Positions 15,014 to 22,581 of a DNA stretch of 64,000 nucleotides are shown here, in pieces (the first letter of the stretch is position 1; the number at the start of each line of letters is the position of its first letter). The DNA is from Actinoplanes sp. TBRC 11911 (GTDB taxonomy: Bacteria > Actinomycetota > Actinomycetes > Mycobacteriales > Micromonosporaceae). Under the pieces are notes generated by a model. The model was not told where the DNA came from. It saw only the letters and a program-made list of their open reading frames with translations, and did not search any database. The stretch lies in contig NZ_JABBNC010000004.1 in NCBI RefSeq assembly GCF_012933445.1, positions 248,001 through 312,000 on the forward strand. Reading direction: 5' to 3'. The translations under genes and the position numbers were made by a program.

Positions 15014-16123
15014 TTACGCCACCGGGAAGCGCAGGATCCGGTCGTCGCCGTCGCTCGGGTCGCCCCGGCCGTCCTGGTTCGAGGTGCTCAGCCACAGCGC
15101 GCCGTCCGGCGCCACCTCGACCGTGCGCAGCCGCCCGTACTTCCCGGTGAACTCGGCCTTCGGCGCCCCGCCGTTCAGCGGCACGGTCCACAATCGTTCC
15201 CCGCGCAGCGCCGCGACGTAGAGCGTGTCCCCGGCGACCGCCGCACCCGACGGCGAGGCCTCGTCGGTTCCCCACTGCACGATCGGGTTCTCGAACCGCG
15301 AGTCGTTCGCCTTGCCCTCCACCTCGGGCCAGCCGTAGTTCTTGCCCGGCTTGATGACGTTGACCTCGTCCCACGTGTTCTGGCCGAACTCGATGCCGTA
15401 CATCGTGCCCTTCGCGTCCCAGGCCAGCCCCTGCACGTTGCGGTGACCCATCGACCAGACCGGCGAGCCCGCCCGCGGGTTGCCCGGCGCCGGCTTGCCG
15501 TCCCGCGTCAGTCGCAGGATCTTGCCGTTCACGTCGTCCGGGTCCTGCGACTCGCCGCCGTTGCTCGCGTCACCCGTCCCGGCGTACAGCATCTTGTCCG
15601 GCCCGAACGCGATCCGCCCGCCGTTGTGGATGCCCGCCTTGTCGATCCCGTCGAAGATCACCTCGGGCTGCCGGTCGGACAGCGTGAATCGGACGATCCG
15701 GTTGTCGTCGGGTGCGGTGTAATAGGCGTACAGGAAACGGTTTTGATCGTAGTCGGGGTCGACGGCCAGGCCGAGCAGCCCGCCCTCGCCGCCTGCGTCC
15801 ACGCCGGGCACCTGATAGACCTTCGCCGGGTCGCCGCCGCCCGCCGGAATTCGCAGGATGTCGGCCCGGTCGCGTTCGGCGATCAGCGCGCTGCCGTCCG
15901 GCAGGAACGCCATCCCCCACGGGACGTCCAGGCCGGTGGCGATCGTCTGTGGCGCGGTGAGGTCCGGCTTGGTTTTTCCCGGCCCGGCCGGGCTCGCCGC
16001 CGACGAAGGTGGCGCGAACGTAGCCTCGCCACGCGGTGACGCGTCGCTGTCGGGGGAGCAGGCGGTCAGCAGGGCGGCACCCGCCACCACGGACATCAGG
16101 CGCGTGTGTGATCGGGGACTCAT
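15014..16123 (-). CDS. Lipoprotein PQQ-dependent sugar dehydrogenase-like protein
   Basis: A 369-residue protein if started at ATG 16123 (MSPRSHTRLMSVVAGAALLT). A lipobox LLTAC-S places it on the outer face of the membrane as a lipoprotein. The mature region is a six-bladed beta-propeller of the soluble glucose/aldose dehydrogenase (YliI/Asd) family: GLDVPWGMAFLPDGSALIAE, GGEGGLLGLAVDPDY, IHNGGRIAFGPDKMLYAGTG and MGHRNVQGLAWD. These enzymes oxidise sugars with PQQ and Ca2+; substrate and cofactor are not certain from sequence. It is divergent from the secreted peptidase gene at 16239. Confidence 0.87.
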   Translation of the reverse strand: MSPRSHTRLMSVVAGAALLTACSPDSDASPRGEATFAPPSSAASPAGPGKTKPDLTAPQTIATGLDVPWGMAFLPDGSALIAERDRADILRIPAGGGDPAKVYQVPGVDAGGEGGLLGLAVDPDYDQNRFLYAYYTAPDDNRIVRFTLSDRQPEVIFDGIDKAGIHNGGRIAFGPDKMLYAGTGDASNGGESQDPDDVNGKILRLTRDGKPAPGNPRAGSPVWSMGHRNVQGLAWDAKGTMYGIEFGQNTWDEVNVIKPGKNYGWPEVEGKANDSRFENPIVQWGTDEASPSGAAVAGDTLYVAALRGERLWTVPLNGGAPKAEFTGKYGRLRTVEVAPDGALWLSTSNQDGRGDPSDGDDRILRFPVA

Positions 16124-16238
16124 GGCTCCACGGTGCCACGGCCCGGCGAACTTCACCCATTCGCCAGACCGCCGATCTTGATCCGTCCGAAGATGGTGGC
16201 CGCGCGGTGCCGCTGCCGGGCAGGGCGGAGAAGACGGC

Positions 16239-17699
16239 GTGGTGCGAGCGTTCCTCACGATCCTGCTGGCCCTCTACGGCGCGACACCGGGCCACGCGGC
16301 TCCCCCGCCGACGAAGATCAGTTGGGCGGCGTGTCCCGAGGACGAGCAGATGCAGTGCGGGACGATGAAGGTGCCGGCCGACTGGGCTGACCCGTACGGC
16401 GCGAGCATTTCGCTGACCATCGCGCGCCGGCTCGCCACCGATCCGGAGCACCGCATCGGCGCCCTGTTCGTCAACCCCGGTGGTCCCGGGGCGTCGGCGG
16501 TCGACTTCGCTTTCGACGCGCCCACGTTCTTCAGTGCGGCGGTGCGCGCTCGCTTCGACATCGTCGGGATGGACCCGCGTGGGGTGGGGCGCAGTTCGCC
16601 GGTGGTGTGCTCGCAGCGGTTGATCGATGCCGAGCCGTCGCCGCTCATCGACAGCGAGGACGCGTACGCGAAAACGATCGACTACAACCGCAAACTCGCC
16701 GCCGACTGCGCCGCCCGCACCGGACCGCACTTCGCGCACGTGGACAGCGCGAGCGTGGTACACGACATGGACGCGGTACGCGCCGCTCTAGGCGAAGAGA
16801 AGATCAACTTCTACGGCGCCTCGTACGGGACCCTGATCGGAGCCGAATACGCACAGACGTACCCGTCCCGCCTGCGCGCGCTGGTCCTGGACAGCGTGAT
16901 GGACCACAGCGTGGGCCTGGCCCGCTTCCTGCTCGACGCGACCGGGGCCGCGCAGGACGCGTTCAACCAGTTCGTCGACTGGTGCGCGCGCGACAAGAAA
17001 TGCGTGCTGCGCGGCCAGGACATCCGCGCGATCTGGGCGCGCCTCGCGGACCGGGCGCGCGCCGGGACGCTGACCGACCCGTACGATCCGGACTCGACGG
17101 TTTCGATGAACGACCTGATCGGGGCCGCGTTCGCCGCGTTCTACGACCCGCAGTGGTATTCGTTCGCCTACTACCTGCGCGACTCGGCCAAGCAGGCGCC
17201 GCCGGTTCCGGAAAGCCGCGCCTCCACGCCGCCGCTCTCGGACGACACCCCGAACAGTTTCCCGGCGATCTTCTGCGAGGACTGGTACCTGCCGATCACC
17301 GGCTATCCTGATCTGCGCCGCCGGCTGAACATCCTGGCCGAGCGCGCCCCGCAGATGCTCGCCTCGCCGCTCGCCCTGTCCGCCACGACGGGCTGCCTGG
17401 GCTGGCCGTCCGCCCCCGACAATCCACAGCGCCCGCTGATCCCGCCGCGCGGCATCGGGCCGATCCTGGTGGTCGCGGCCCGGCACGACCCGGCGACCGC
17501 GTACGGTTGGGCGGGGGAGGTGGCCCGCCAGCTCGGGCCGACCGCGCGGTTGCTTACGTATCGGGGCTGGGGTCATGTGGTGTACAAGCGGAGTCCGTGC
17601 GCCGCGGGCCTCGTCGACCGCTATTTGATTACGCTGACGACGCCCGCCGCCGGGTCTTCGTGTAAGGCCATCGAGCCGCAACCTTTCGGAGTCGGCTGA
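16239..17699 (+). CDS. Secreted alpha/beta hydrolase, tripeptidyl-aminopeptidase type
   Basis: A 486-residue protein with an N-terminal signal peptide (VRAFLTILLALYGATPGHAA) cleaved near residue 21. GTG 16239 has GGAGAAG upstream. The domain shows the alpha/beta-hydrolase oxyanion region LFVNPGGPGASAVDF, the strand DIVGMDPRGVGRSSPV, the nucleophile elbow YGASYGT and a late catalytic histidine in RGWGHVVYK. The C-terminal part (after about residue 380) matches the TAP-like domain of Streptomyces tripeptidyl aminopeptidases and the SlpD/SlpE proteases. It would release short peptides from extracellular protein. It is the last recognisable gene before the repeat-rich gap. Confidence 0.88.
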   Translation: MVRAFLTILLALYGATPGHAAPPPTKISWAACPEDEQMQCGTMKVPADWADPYGASISLTIARRLATDPEHRIGALFVNPGGPGASAVDFAFDAPTFFSAAVRARFDIVGMDPRGVGRSSPVVCSQRLIDAEPSPLIDSEDAYAKTIDYNRKLAADCAARTGPHFAHVDSASVVHDMDAVRAALGEEKINFYGASYGTLIGAEYAQTYPSRLRALVLDSVMDHSVGLARFLLDATGAAQDAFNQFVDWCARDKKCVLRGQDIRAIWARLADRARAGTLTDPYDPDSTVSMNDLIGAAFAAFYDPQWYSFAYYLRDSAKQAPPVPESRASTPPLSDDTPNSFPAIFCEDWYLPITGYPDLRRRLNILAERAPQMLASPLALSATTGCLGWPSAPDNPQRPLIPPRGIGPILVVAARHDPATAYGWAGEVARQLGPTARLLTYRGWGHVVYKRSPCAAGLVDRYLITLTTPAAGSSCKAIEPQPFGVG

Positions 17700-18079
17700 C
17701 CTGCCGCACGCCGGGCTCGCTGCTCCCGCTGATCTCACTGCCTTCGCTTCTGAGGTGATGGACGGTCATTCCGGCCGCCGCCGCTAGATGTCTCATGCCC
17801 TCCAATCTGCGGCCCGGCCGGCATGGGGAGTGCATGTTTGTCGCTGATTCGCCAAAGCCATCGAATGTACAAAGCGCCGCGCGCCGCCCCGACACGCCGA
17901 CTGGAAGCGCCAGTTTCAGCAGACGTTTCCGTCAATGCTGGGCGCGAGCCGCGCCCGAAGCACGGCGTGACGCCGTCACACCCCGCTGTCGCTCTTGACG
18001 AGTCCGGCGTCGACGGTCGCGGCGGCGCGTCGCGTCAGCAGAGTTTCCTGCTATCTGGGAAGCTGTGACCGCACTTTGG

Positions 18080-18481
18080 AACTGTTCAGCTGTTTCTCGC
18101 GCCGCTCACGCTCCGATGAGTTGACCTTGCGCGGCGGACCTGCGCGGGCCGTCGCTGTGGGGAGCCGGGACCTTCCGGTCGTGGCGGCTGCCCACACGGG
18201 GGTGGGGGTGGCTGCGGTGTGGGCAACGGCAACCTTCTCGGTGTGGCGGCTGCCCACACGGGGGTGGGGGTGGCTGCGGTGTGGGCAACCGCAACCTTCT
18301 CGGCGTCGCGACTGCCCACACGGGGGTGGGGGTGGCTGCGGTGTGGGCAACCGCAACCTCCTCGGCGTGGCGACTCCCCACGCCCGGGTGGGGCGGCCAC
18401 TGTGGGGAGCTGGGACCTGCCCGGACCTGGCGGCGTCGCCTCGCACGGGGACTCCCGGCCGACGGAACCAGCTGAACAGTT
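18080..18481. repeat. 62-bp hairpin repeat array bounded by 13-base inverted repeats
   Basis: Four repeat units start at 18181, 18243, 18305 and 18367 with an exact period of 62; the first three are nearly identical and the fourth is degenerate. Each of the first three contains GCCCACAC and its inverse GTGTGGGC around a G-rich loop (GGGGGTGGGGGTGG), so each can fold as a hairpin with possible quadruplex character. The array is bounded by AACTGTTCAGCTG at 18080-18092 and its exact inverse at 18469-18481, giving a 402-base unit with the look of a small non-autonomous element. Confidence 0.7.
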
Positions 18482-18501
18482 ACGCACTTTGGATTTCCGC
18501 A

Positions 18502-18548
18502 GACCTTGGAGACTTGTGGTCAATATGTGGGCACAAGTCTCCAAGGTC
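18502..18548. repeat. Palindromic element, copy 1
   Basis: A perfect 17-bp stem (18502-18518 with 18532-18548, beginning GACCTTGGAGACTTGTG) around a 13-base loop. The same stem with compensating base changes, and the same loop string TATGTGGGC, recurs at 36023-36079, and half of it at 35119-35138. Confidence 0.8.
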
Positions 18549-18748
18549 CGCAGCAAACGTTGAAAAGCCGCAGTATAAAAGCCGCATTAGGGGAACAAGC
18601 GCCGTCCATAGTGGAGCGGAATCCCAGATAGCGGACCAGGATCCAAGATGTGGACGCTGGTCCCGCTCCGCGGATGGTCGTCCCAAATGATGGGAGCTCC
18701 ACGTCGCTCAACGGCCGCAAAACCGCGACAGCCGCCGGTGGCGAGATG

Positions 18749-18884
18749 GGCCCGGGTTGAGAGGTCGGCCCGGGTTGAGAGGTCGGCCCGGGTTGAGAGG
18801 TCGGCCCGGGTTGAGAGGTCGGCCCGGGGTGGCGAGATTGGCCCGGGGTGGCGAGATTGGCCCGGGGTGGCGAGACCGCCGCGC
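18749..18884. repeat. 18-bp tandem repeats
   Basis: Four copies of an 18-base unit (CCCGGGTTGAGAGGTCGG) are followed by about three copies of a related unit built on GGCGAGATTGGCCCGGGGT. All copies share the GGCCCGGG core. They give short arginine/glycine-rich open frames that I do not regard as genes. Confidence 0.7.
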
Positions 18885-19180
18885 GCATCCGAGCAGGCCG
18901 CGGCGACGAAATGGTCGTGTGCTCGAAATGGCCGCGTGCGTCTACGTGCAGTGTGCGTAGAGATGGCCGCGTGCAGCGAGGCGCCACGGCGAACCCTGAC
19001 AGCCGGTGCGCGCGCCCTGCCTCCAAATTAGACAGCTGGGCGGCTGGATCTGGGCGGCGGGACCGGGGCGGCTGAACCTGGGCGGCTGAACCTGAACGCC
19101 GGGACCGGGCCGGCCGGACCTGGGCGGCCGGACCCGGGCGGCCGGACCGGAGCGGGCCGGCCGCGCCCTGCCGCCGCCCG

Positions 19181-19837
19181 TCAGGCGGCCGTTGTGGACC
19201 ACATCGCGGTGAAGGCGGCTGCCTCGCCCGTCAGCCAGCTCTCGATGTCGCCCGGCTTGGCCGCCGGGTTGATGCGGTGGGTCGCCCCGCGGCGGACGTC
19301 GACCAGGACCGGCTCCGCGTTCGGGAGGATCTGGTCCATGTGGCGGGCCATCAGGTGCAGGGTGGCGGTCACGGCCTCGGGCGTGGGCGGGGCCTCGTCG
19401 AAGTGCAGGCGGACGGCCTCGCGGCGGCCGTCGTCGTAGCGCAGGCCGAAGTGCGGGTTGACCTTTACCGCCAGCGGGCCGATCGACGCCAGGGCGTCGC
19501 GGGTCTGGGCCAAGCCGACCTGGGCCGGGTCGCCCAGGGACAGCAAGTATGCCTTCGCGCCGGCGCTGACCGACTCGTACAGCGGCTTCCAGCGGTCCTT
19601 GACCAGGTCGACCACGCCGTCCAGATAGCTGCCGCCGGTGCGGAAGGCGATGTCGGCCTTCAGCGCCTTGACGAGCTGGCTGTGCGGGTTGAAGCCGGAG
19701 CGGCGCTCGCGGGCGCGCCGCAGACCGCCCACGAAGGTCGCCTTGGCCGGGCCGGTGCGAGTCACGTAGCGGGTGAAGCCGAGCATGGTCGCGTAAGGGG
19801 GGATCACGGCCTCGAGCGGGGAGACGGGTGCGGTCAC
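19181..19837 (-). CDS. Conserved hypothetical protein
   Basis: A 218-residue soluble protein. GTG 19837 has GAGGAG 7 bases upstream and begins VTAPVSPLEAVIPPYATMLG; a longer frame opens at 19873 without a ribosome site. It has no signal peptide or membrane segment. Visible stretches include RRARERRSGFNPHSQLVKAL, KDRWKPLYESVSAGAKAYLL and VNPHFGLRYDDGRREAVRLH, a regular alpha/beta pattern with coding-like codon use. I do not recognise the family. It sits alone at the right edge of the repeat island. Confidence 0.65.
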   Translation of the reverse strand: MTAPVSPLEAVIPPYATMLGFTRYVTRTGPAKATFVGGLRRARERRSGFNPHSQLVKALKADIAFRTGGSYLDGVVDLVKDRWKPLYESVSAGAKAYLLSLGDPAQVGLAQTRDALASIGPLAVKVNPHFGLRYDDGRREAVRLHFDEAPPTPEAVTATLHLMARHMDQILPNAEPVLVDVRRGATHRINPAAKPGDIESWLTGEAAAFTAMWSTTAA

Positions 19838-19971
19838 GGTGAAACTCCTCACTGAGCCGCCGATCGTCGGCAAATACGCCGAAGATCAGCAGCTCACGAG
19901 CCCTTTTAGTACACACATTCTAATCGACGGGTACGACATCCCCAACAGTCGTCGTCGAACAAATGTTCGAA

Positions 19972-20805
19972 CTAGGAGCCATCGAAGTCCGTTCCTCGGG
20001 AGACCTTCTCCCACTCGGCGAGCTCGGCCCGCACCGAGTCCAGGTGACCTGCGAGGAAGTCCACCGCGTCGCCGCCCAGCGCCAGCCGCAGCGGGGGATT
20101 CGCGGCATTGAGCGCCATCCGGATCGCCTGCGCGGCCTTCGCCGGATCGCCCGGCTGAATGCCGTGACTGCCCCGCACCATCGCCCTGGTCGCGCCGACC
20201 TTTTCCGCGTACGCCGGGTTCTCCGTGGAGAAGTACGCCGCATCCTTGCCGAACAGGTTCGTGCGGAACGAGCCGGGCTCCACGATCAAAACCTTGACGC
20301 CGTACGGGGTAATCTCATCCGCCAGCGCCTCGGAGAGCTGCTCCAACGCGGCCTTGGTCGCGCTGTACGCGGAGAACCCGGCGAACGACAACTGCCCGCC
20401 GAAGCTGCTGATGTTCACGATCGACCCGCTGCCCCGCTCGCGCATCCCGGGCAGCAGCGCCCTCGTTAATCGCGCCGGCCCGAAGACGTGCACCTCGAAC
20501 AGGTCGCGCAGTTCGTCCTCGGTGGTCTCCTCGAATGCCCCCACCTGCGTACGGCCGGCGCTGTTCACCAGGACGTCCACCCGGCCGTAGCGAGCCAGGA
20601 CGTCGGCCGCCACCTCGTCGATGCGCTTGCTGTCGGTCATGTCGAGCCGGATCGCCTCCACCCGGTCGGGGTGTGCCGCGACCAGGTCGTCCAGGGCCGA
20701 GGTGCGTCGGGCGGTGCCGATCACCGTGTCGCCGGCGGCGATCGCGTCCGCCGCGATGGCCCGGCCGAAGCCGCTGCTCGCGCCCGTGATAAGCCAGATA
20801 TTCAT
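19972..20805 (-). CDS. Short-chain dehydrogenase/reductase
   Basis: A 277-residue classical SDR started at ATG 20805 (AAGGTGG upstream). The dinucleotide motif TGASSGFG is at residues 7-14, the NSAG motif near 85, and catalytic Ser, Tyr-x3-Lys in the stretch ISSFGG...YSATKAALE. An arginine in GTARRTS after strand 2 favours NADP(H). The substrate is unknown. It diverges from a LysR regulator 62 bases away, the usual arrangement for a LysR-controlled enzyme gene. Confidence 0.9.
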   Translation of the reverse strand: MNIWLITGASSGFGRAIAADAIAAGDTVIGTARRTSALDDLVAAHPDRVEAIRLDMTDSKRIDEVAADVLARYGRVDVLVNSAGRTQVGAFEETTEDELRDLFEVHVFGPARLTRALLPGMRERGSGSIVNISSFGGQLSFAGFSAYSATKAALEQLSEALADEITPYGVKVLIVEPGSFRTNLFGKDAAYFSTENPAYAEKVGATRAMVRGSHGIQPGDPAKAAQAIRMALNAANPPLRLALGGDAVDFLAGHLDSVRAELAEWEKVSRGTDFDGS

Positions 20806-20854
20806 ACAGTCCACCTTGCTCCGGTACGGGCGTGGGCGTCCAAGACATGGTGTG

Positions 20855-20869
20855 ATAGCCAAGAGTTAT
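20855..20869. promoter_or_regulatory. Candidate LysR box (T-N11-A)
   Basis: ATA-N9-TAT (20855-20869) fits the T-N11-A dyad bound by LysR proteins and lies in the gap between the divergent SDR and LysR genes, touching the LysR start codon. The motif is short, so chance occurrence is possible. Confidence 0.3.
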
Positions 20870-21764
20870 GGATGTCCATGGGCGTGATCTGCGGTACTTC
20901 GCTGTCGTCGCCGAGGAGCTGAGCTTCACCGCGGCCGCCAAGCGCCTGTTCGTCTCGCAGCCCGCGTTGAGCAAGCAGGTCCGCATGCTGGAGAAACAGC
21001 TGGGCGCGGAGCTGTTCCGGCGCGATCGGCGGACCGTGCGGCTGACCGCGGTGGGCGAGGCGCTCCTGCCGCACGCGCGAGCGCTCATCGCCGCGTGGGA
21101 GGAAGCGGTCGCGGCGGTCGAGGACGCGAAGGCCGACGAGCGGCACACCCTGGTGATCGGCATGTCCACCAGCCCGAGCCGCGGGATCCTGCCCGCCCTG
21201 CGCGCCCGCCTTATGACGAAATTTCCGGAAACGAACCCGGTGCTGCGGCAGGTGAGCTGGACCGACCCCACGGCCGGCCTTGCGGACGGCGCGAGCGATG
21301 TCGCTTTCGTCTGGCTGCCACTGCCGGACCAGGAGCGTTATCGGTACGTCGTCGTGGCCCGCGAGGAGCGATGCGTCGCTCTCCCAGCAAAACACCATTT
21401 ATCCGGAAAAAGGGATGTCACCATCGACGAGCTGCGCGACGAGCAATTCCTGGCGTTACCCCCAGAAGCCGGCCCCGTACGGGACTACTGGCTGGCCACC
21501 GACACGCGCGACGGGCGGGAGCCACGGATCGGCGGCGTGATCGCGAGCTCGGAGGAGACGTACGAAGCGGTGGCGAACGGCGCGGGCGTGGCCCTCCTCG
21601 CCGCCGGCAACGCCGAGCTCGTGGCCCGCGACGGCGTGGTCACGGTCCCGGTCCGCGACCTCGCGCCCTGCGAACTGGCCTTGGCCGCTCGCCGCGACGA
21701 CGAGCGGCCGTTGGTTCGTGCGTACCTGACTGCCGCGACTCAGGACGAACGACGACGGCGCTGA
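20868..21764 (+). CDS. LysR family transcriptional regulator
   Basis: A 298-residue regulator. The N-terminal winged helix covers residues about 6-65 (LRYFAVVAEELSFTAAAKRL, FVSQPALSKQVRMLEKQLGA, LFRRDRRTVRLT). The C-terminal two-lobed effector domain starts near residue 92 (TLVIGMSTSPSRGILPALRA). It is divergent from the SDR gene, which it probably controls. Its last 25 bases overlap the convergent membrane-protein gene at 21740. Confidence 0.93.
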   Translation: MDVHGRDLRYFAVVAEELSFTAAAKRLFVSQPALSKQVRMLEKQLGAELFRRDRRTVRLTAVGEALLPHARALIAAWEEAVAAVEDAKADERHTLVIGMSTSPSRGILPALRARLMTKFPETNPVLRQVSWTDPTAGLADGASDVAFVWLPLPDQERYRYVVVAREERCVALPAKHHLSGKRDVTIDELRDEQFLALPPEAGPVRDYWLATDTRDGREPRIGGVIASSEETYEAVANGAGVALLAAGNAELVARDGVVTVPVRDLAPCELALAARRDDERPLVRAYLTAATQDERRRR

Positions 21765-22510
21765 CGCTCGACCACGTCCTCGAGGTCCGGATCCCAGGCC
21801 ACCGCGTTCCAGTCGATGTCCGCCGCGTCGGCCAGGGCGTGCACCCGGGCCGGCGCTGCCGATTCGAGGCCGGCCAGCAGGCGGTGGATGCGCGCCCACG
21901 TGTGCAGCACCCCGCCGATCAGCCCCAACGCGGCGACGCAGCGCAGCACGGCGACCGCGATGATCGCACGGCGATTGTTCAACCCCGCGTCGACCTGGAC
22001 GAAGATGACGCCGAAAAGCGCGAGCACGTAAACCCGGTAGCCCCAATGCGCGGCGTACTGGCGGCCGTCCCCGCCAAAGGCGTCGACCAGCTGGCGGGTC
22101 GACCGCCGCCAGATGTTGCTGGCCACGATCAAGCCGATGATCGCGAACAGGAAGATCTGCGAGCCCACCTGGCTCAGGGCGACGGGCACGAGATTCAGCT
22201 GGAGCACCGCGTAGATCACCGAGGTGACCGCCATGAGCGCGCTCAGGCCGATAAGGAAGCCGGCGGCCACGATCCACCCGGTGGGTAGCACGACCGCCGC
22301 CGGGACCGACGCATAAGGCAGCGGCGGGTTTTCGGCCAGCGGATACGGGGGCTGTGTTTCCGAGACAGGCAAAGTGCCGGCCGGCGGAGCCCAGGCCTCC
22401 GGAACCGAAGCCGGCGCGGCGATGGCGGGCACCGAAGACGACGGCGCCGGCCCGCACACGTGTCCCTGTCCGGGATGGTCGAGCGCGGTCCCGCATGACG
22501 TGCACTGCAT
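21740..22510 (-). CDS. Zinc-ribbon plus multi-pass membrane protein
   Basis: A 256-residue protein. The N terminus (MQCTSCGTALDHPGQGHVCG) carries a C-x2-C ... C mini zinc ribbon, then a proline/alanine-rich linker to about residue 75. Four or five hydrophobic segments follow (for example GWIVAAGFLIGLSALMAV and IFLFAIIGLIVASNIW), and a charged cytoplasmic tail with DIDWNAVAWDPDLEDVVERQ ends the protein. The architecture resembles DUF4328-type actinobacterial membrane proteins, but I am not certain of that family. The function is unknown. Confidence 0.7.
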   Translation of the reverse strand: MQCTSCGTALDHPGQGHVCGPAPSSSVPAIAAPASVPEAWAPPAGTLPVSETQPPYPLAENPPLPYASVPAAVVLPTGWIVAAGFLIGLSALMAVTSVIYAVLQLNLVPVALSQVGSQIFLFAIIGLIVASNIWRRSTRQLVDAFGGDGRQYAAHWGYRVYVLALFGVIFVQVDAGLNNRRAIIAVAVLRCVAALGLIGGVLHTWARIHRLLAGLESAAPARVHALADAADIDWNAVAWDPDLEDVVERQRRRRSS

Positions 22511-22581
22511 TGGTGTTGCCTCCCCGTGACGTACCGGCGGAGATTAGCAGCGCACGACGGGACCGCGCTTATCGATTTCGT

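Larger units (their letters stand above)
17700..19180. other. 1.5-kb repeat island without recognisable genes
   Basis: I see no convincing coding region here. Open frames on both strands are proline/glycine-rich products of G+C-rich repeats. The stretch holds, in order: unremarkable sequence (17700-18070), a 62-bp repeat array bounded by 13-base inverted repeats (18080-18481), a long palindrome (18502-18548), about 140 bases of 18-bp tandem repeats (18749-18884), and low-complexity GGGCGGC/CCGGAC sequence (about 19030-19165). Confidence 0.7.

Noticed and set aside
18181-18430. CRISPR-like array
   Set aside because: The units are directly contiguous with no variable spacers and no cas genes nearby.
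18051-18690. Pro/His- and Gly-rich open frames on both strands over the 62-bp repeats, including RVGSRH-type peptide repeats
   Set aside because: The frames arise from a period of 62 and carry no start signals or family motifs. Codon use changes from unit to unit because 62 is not a multiple of 3.
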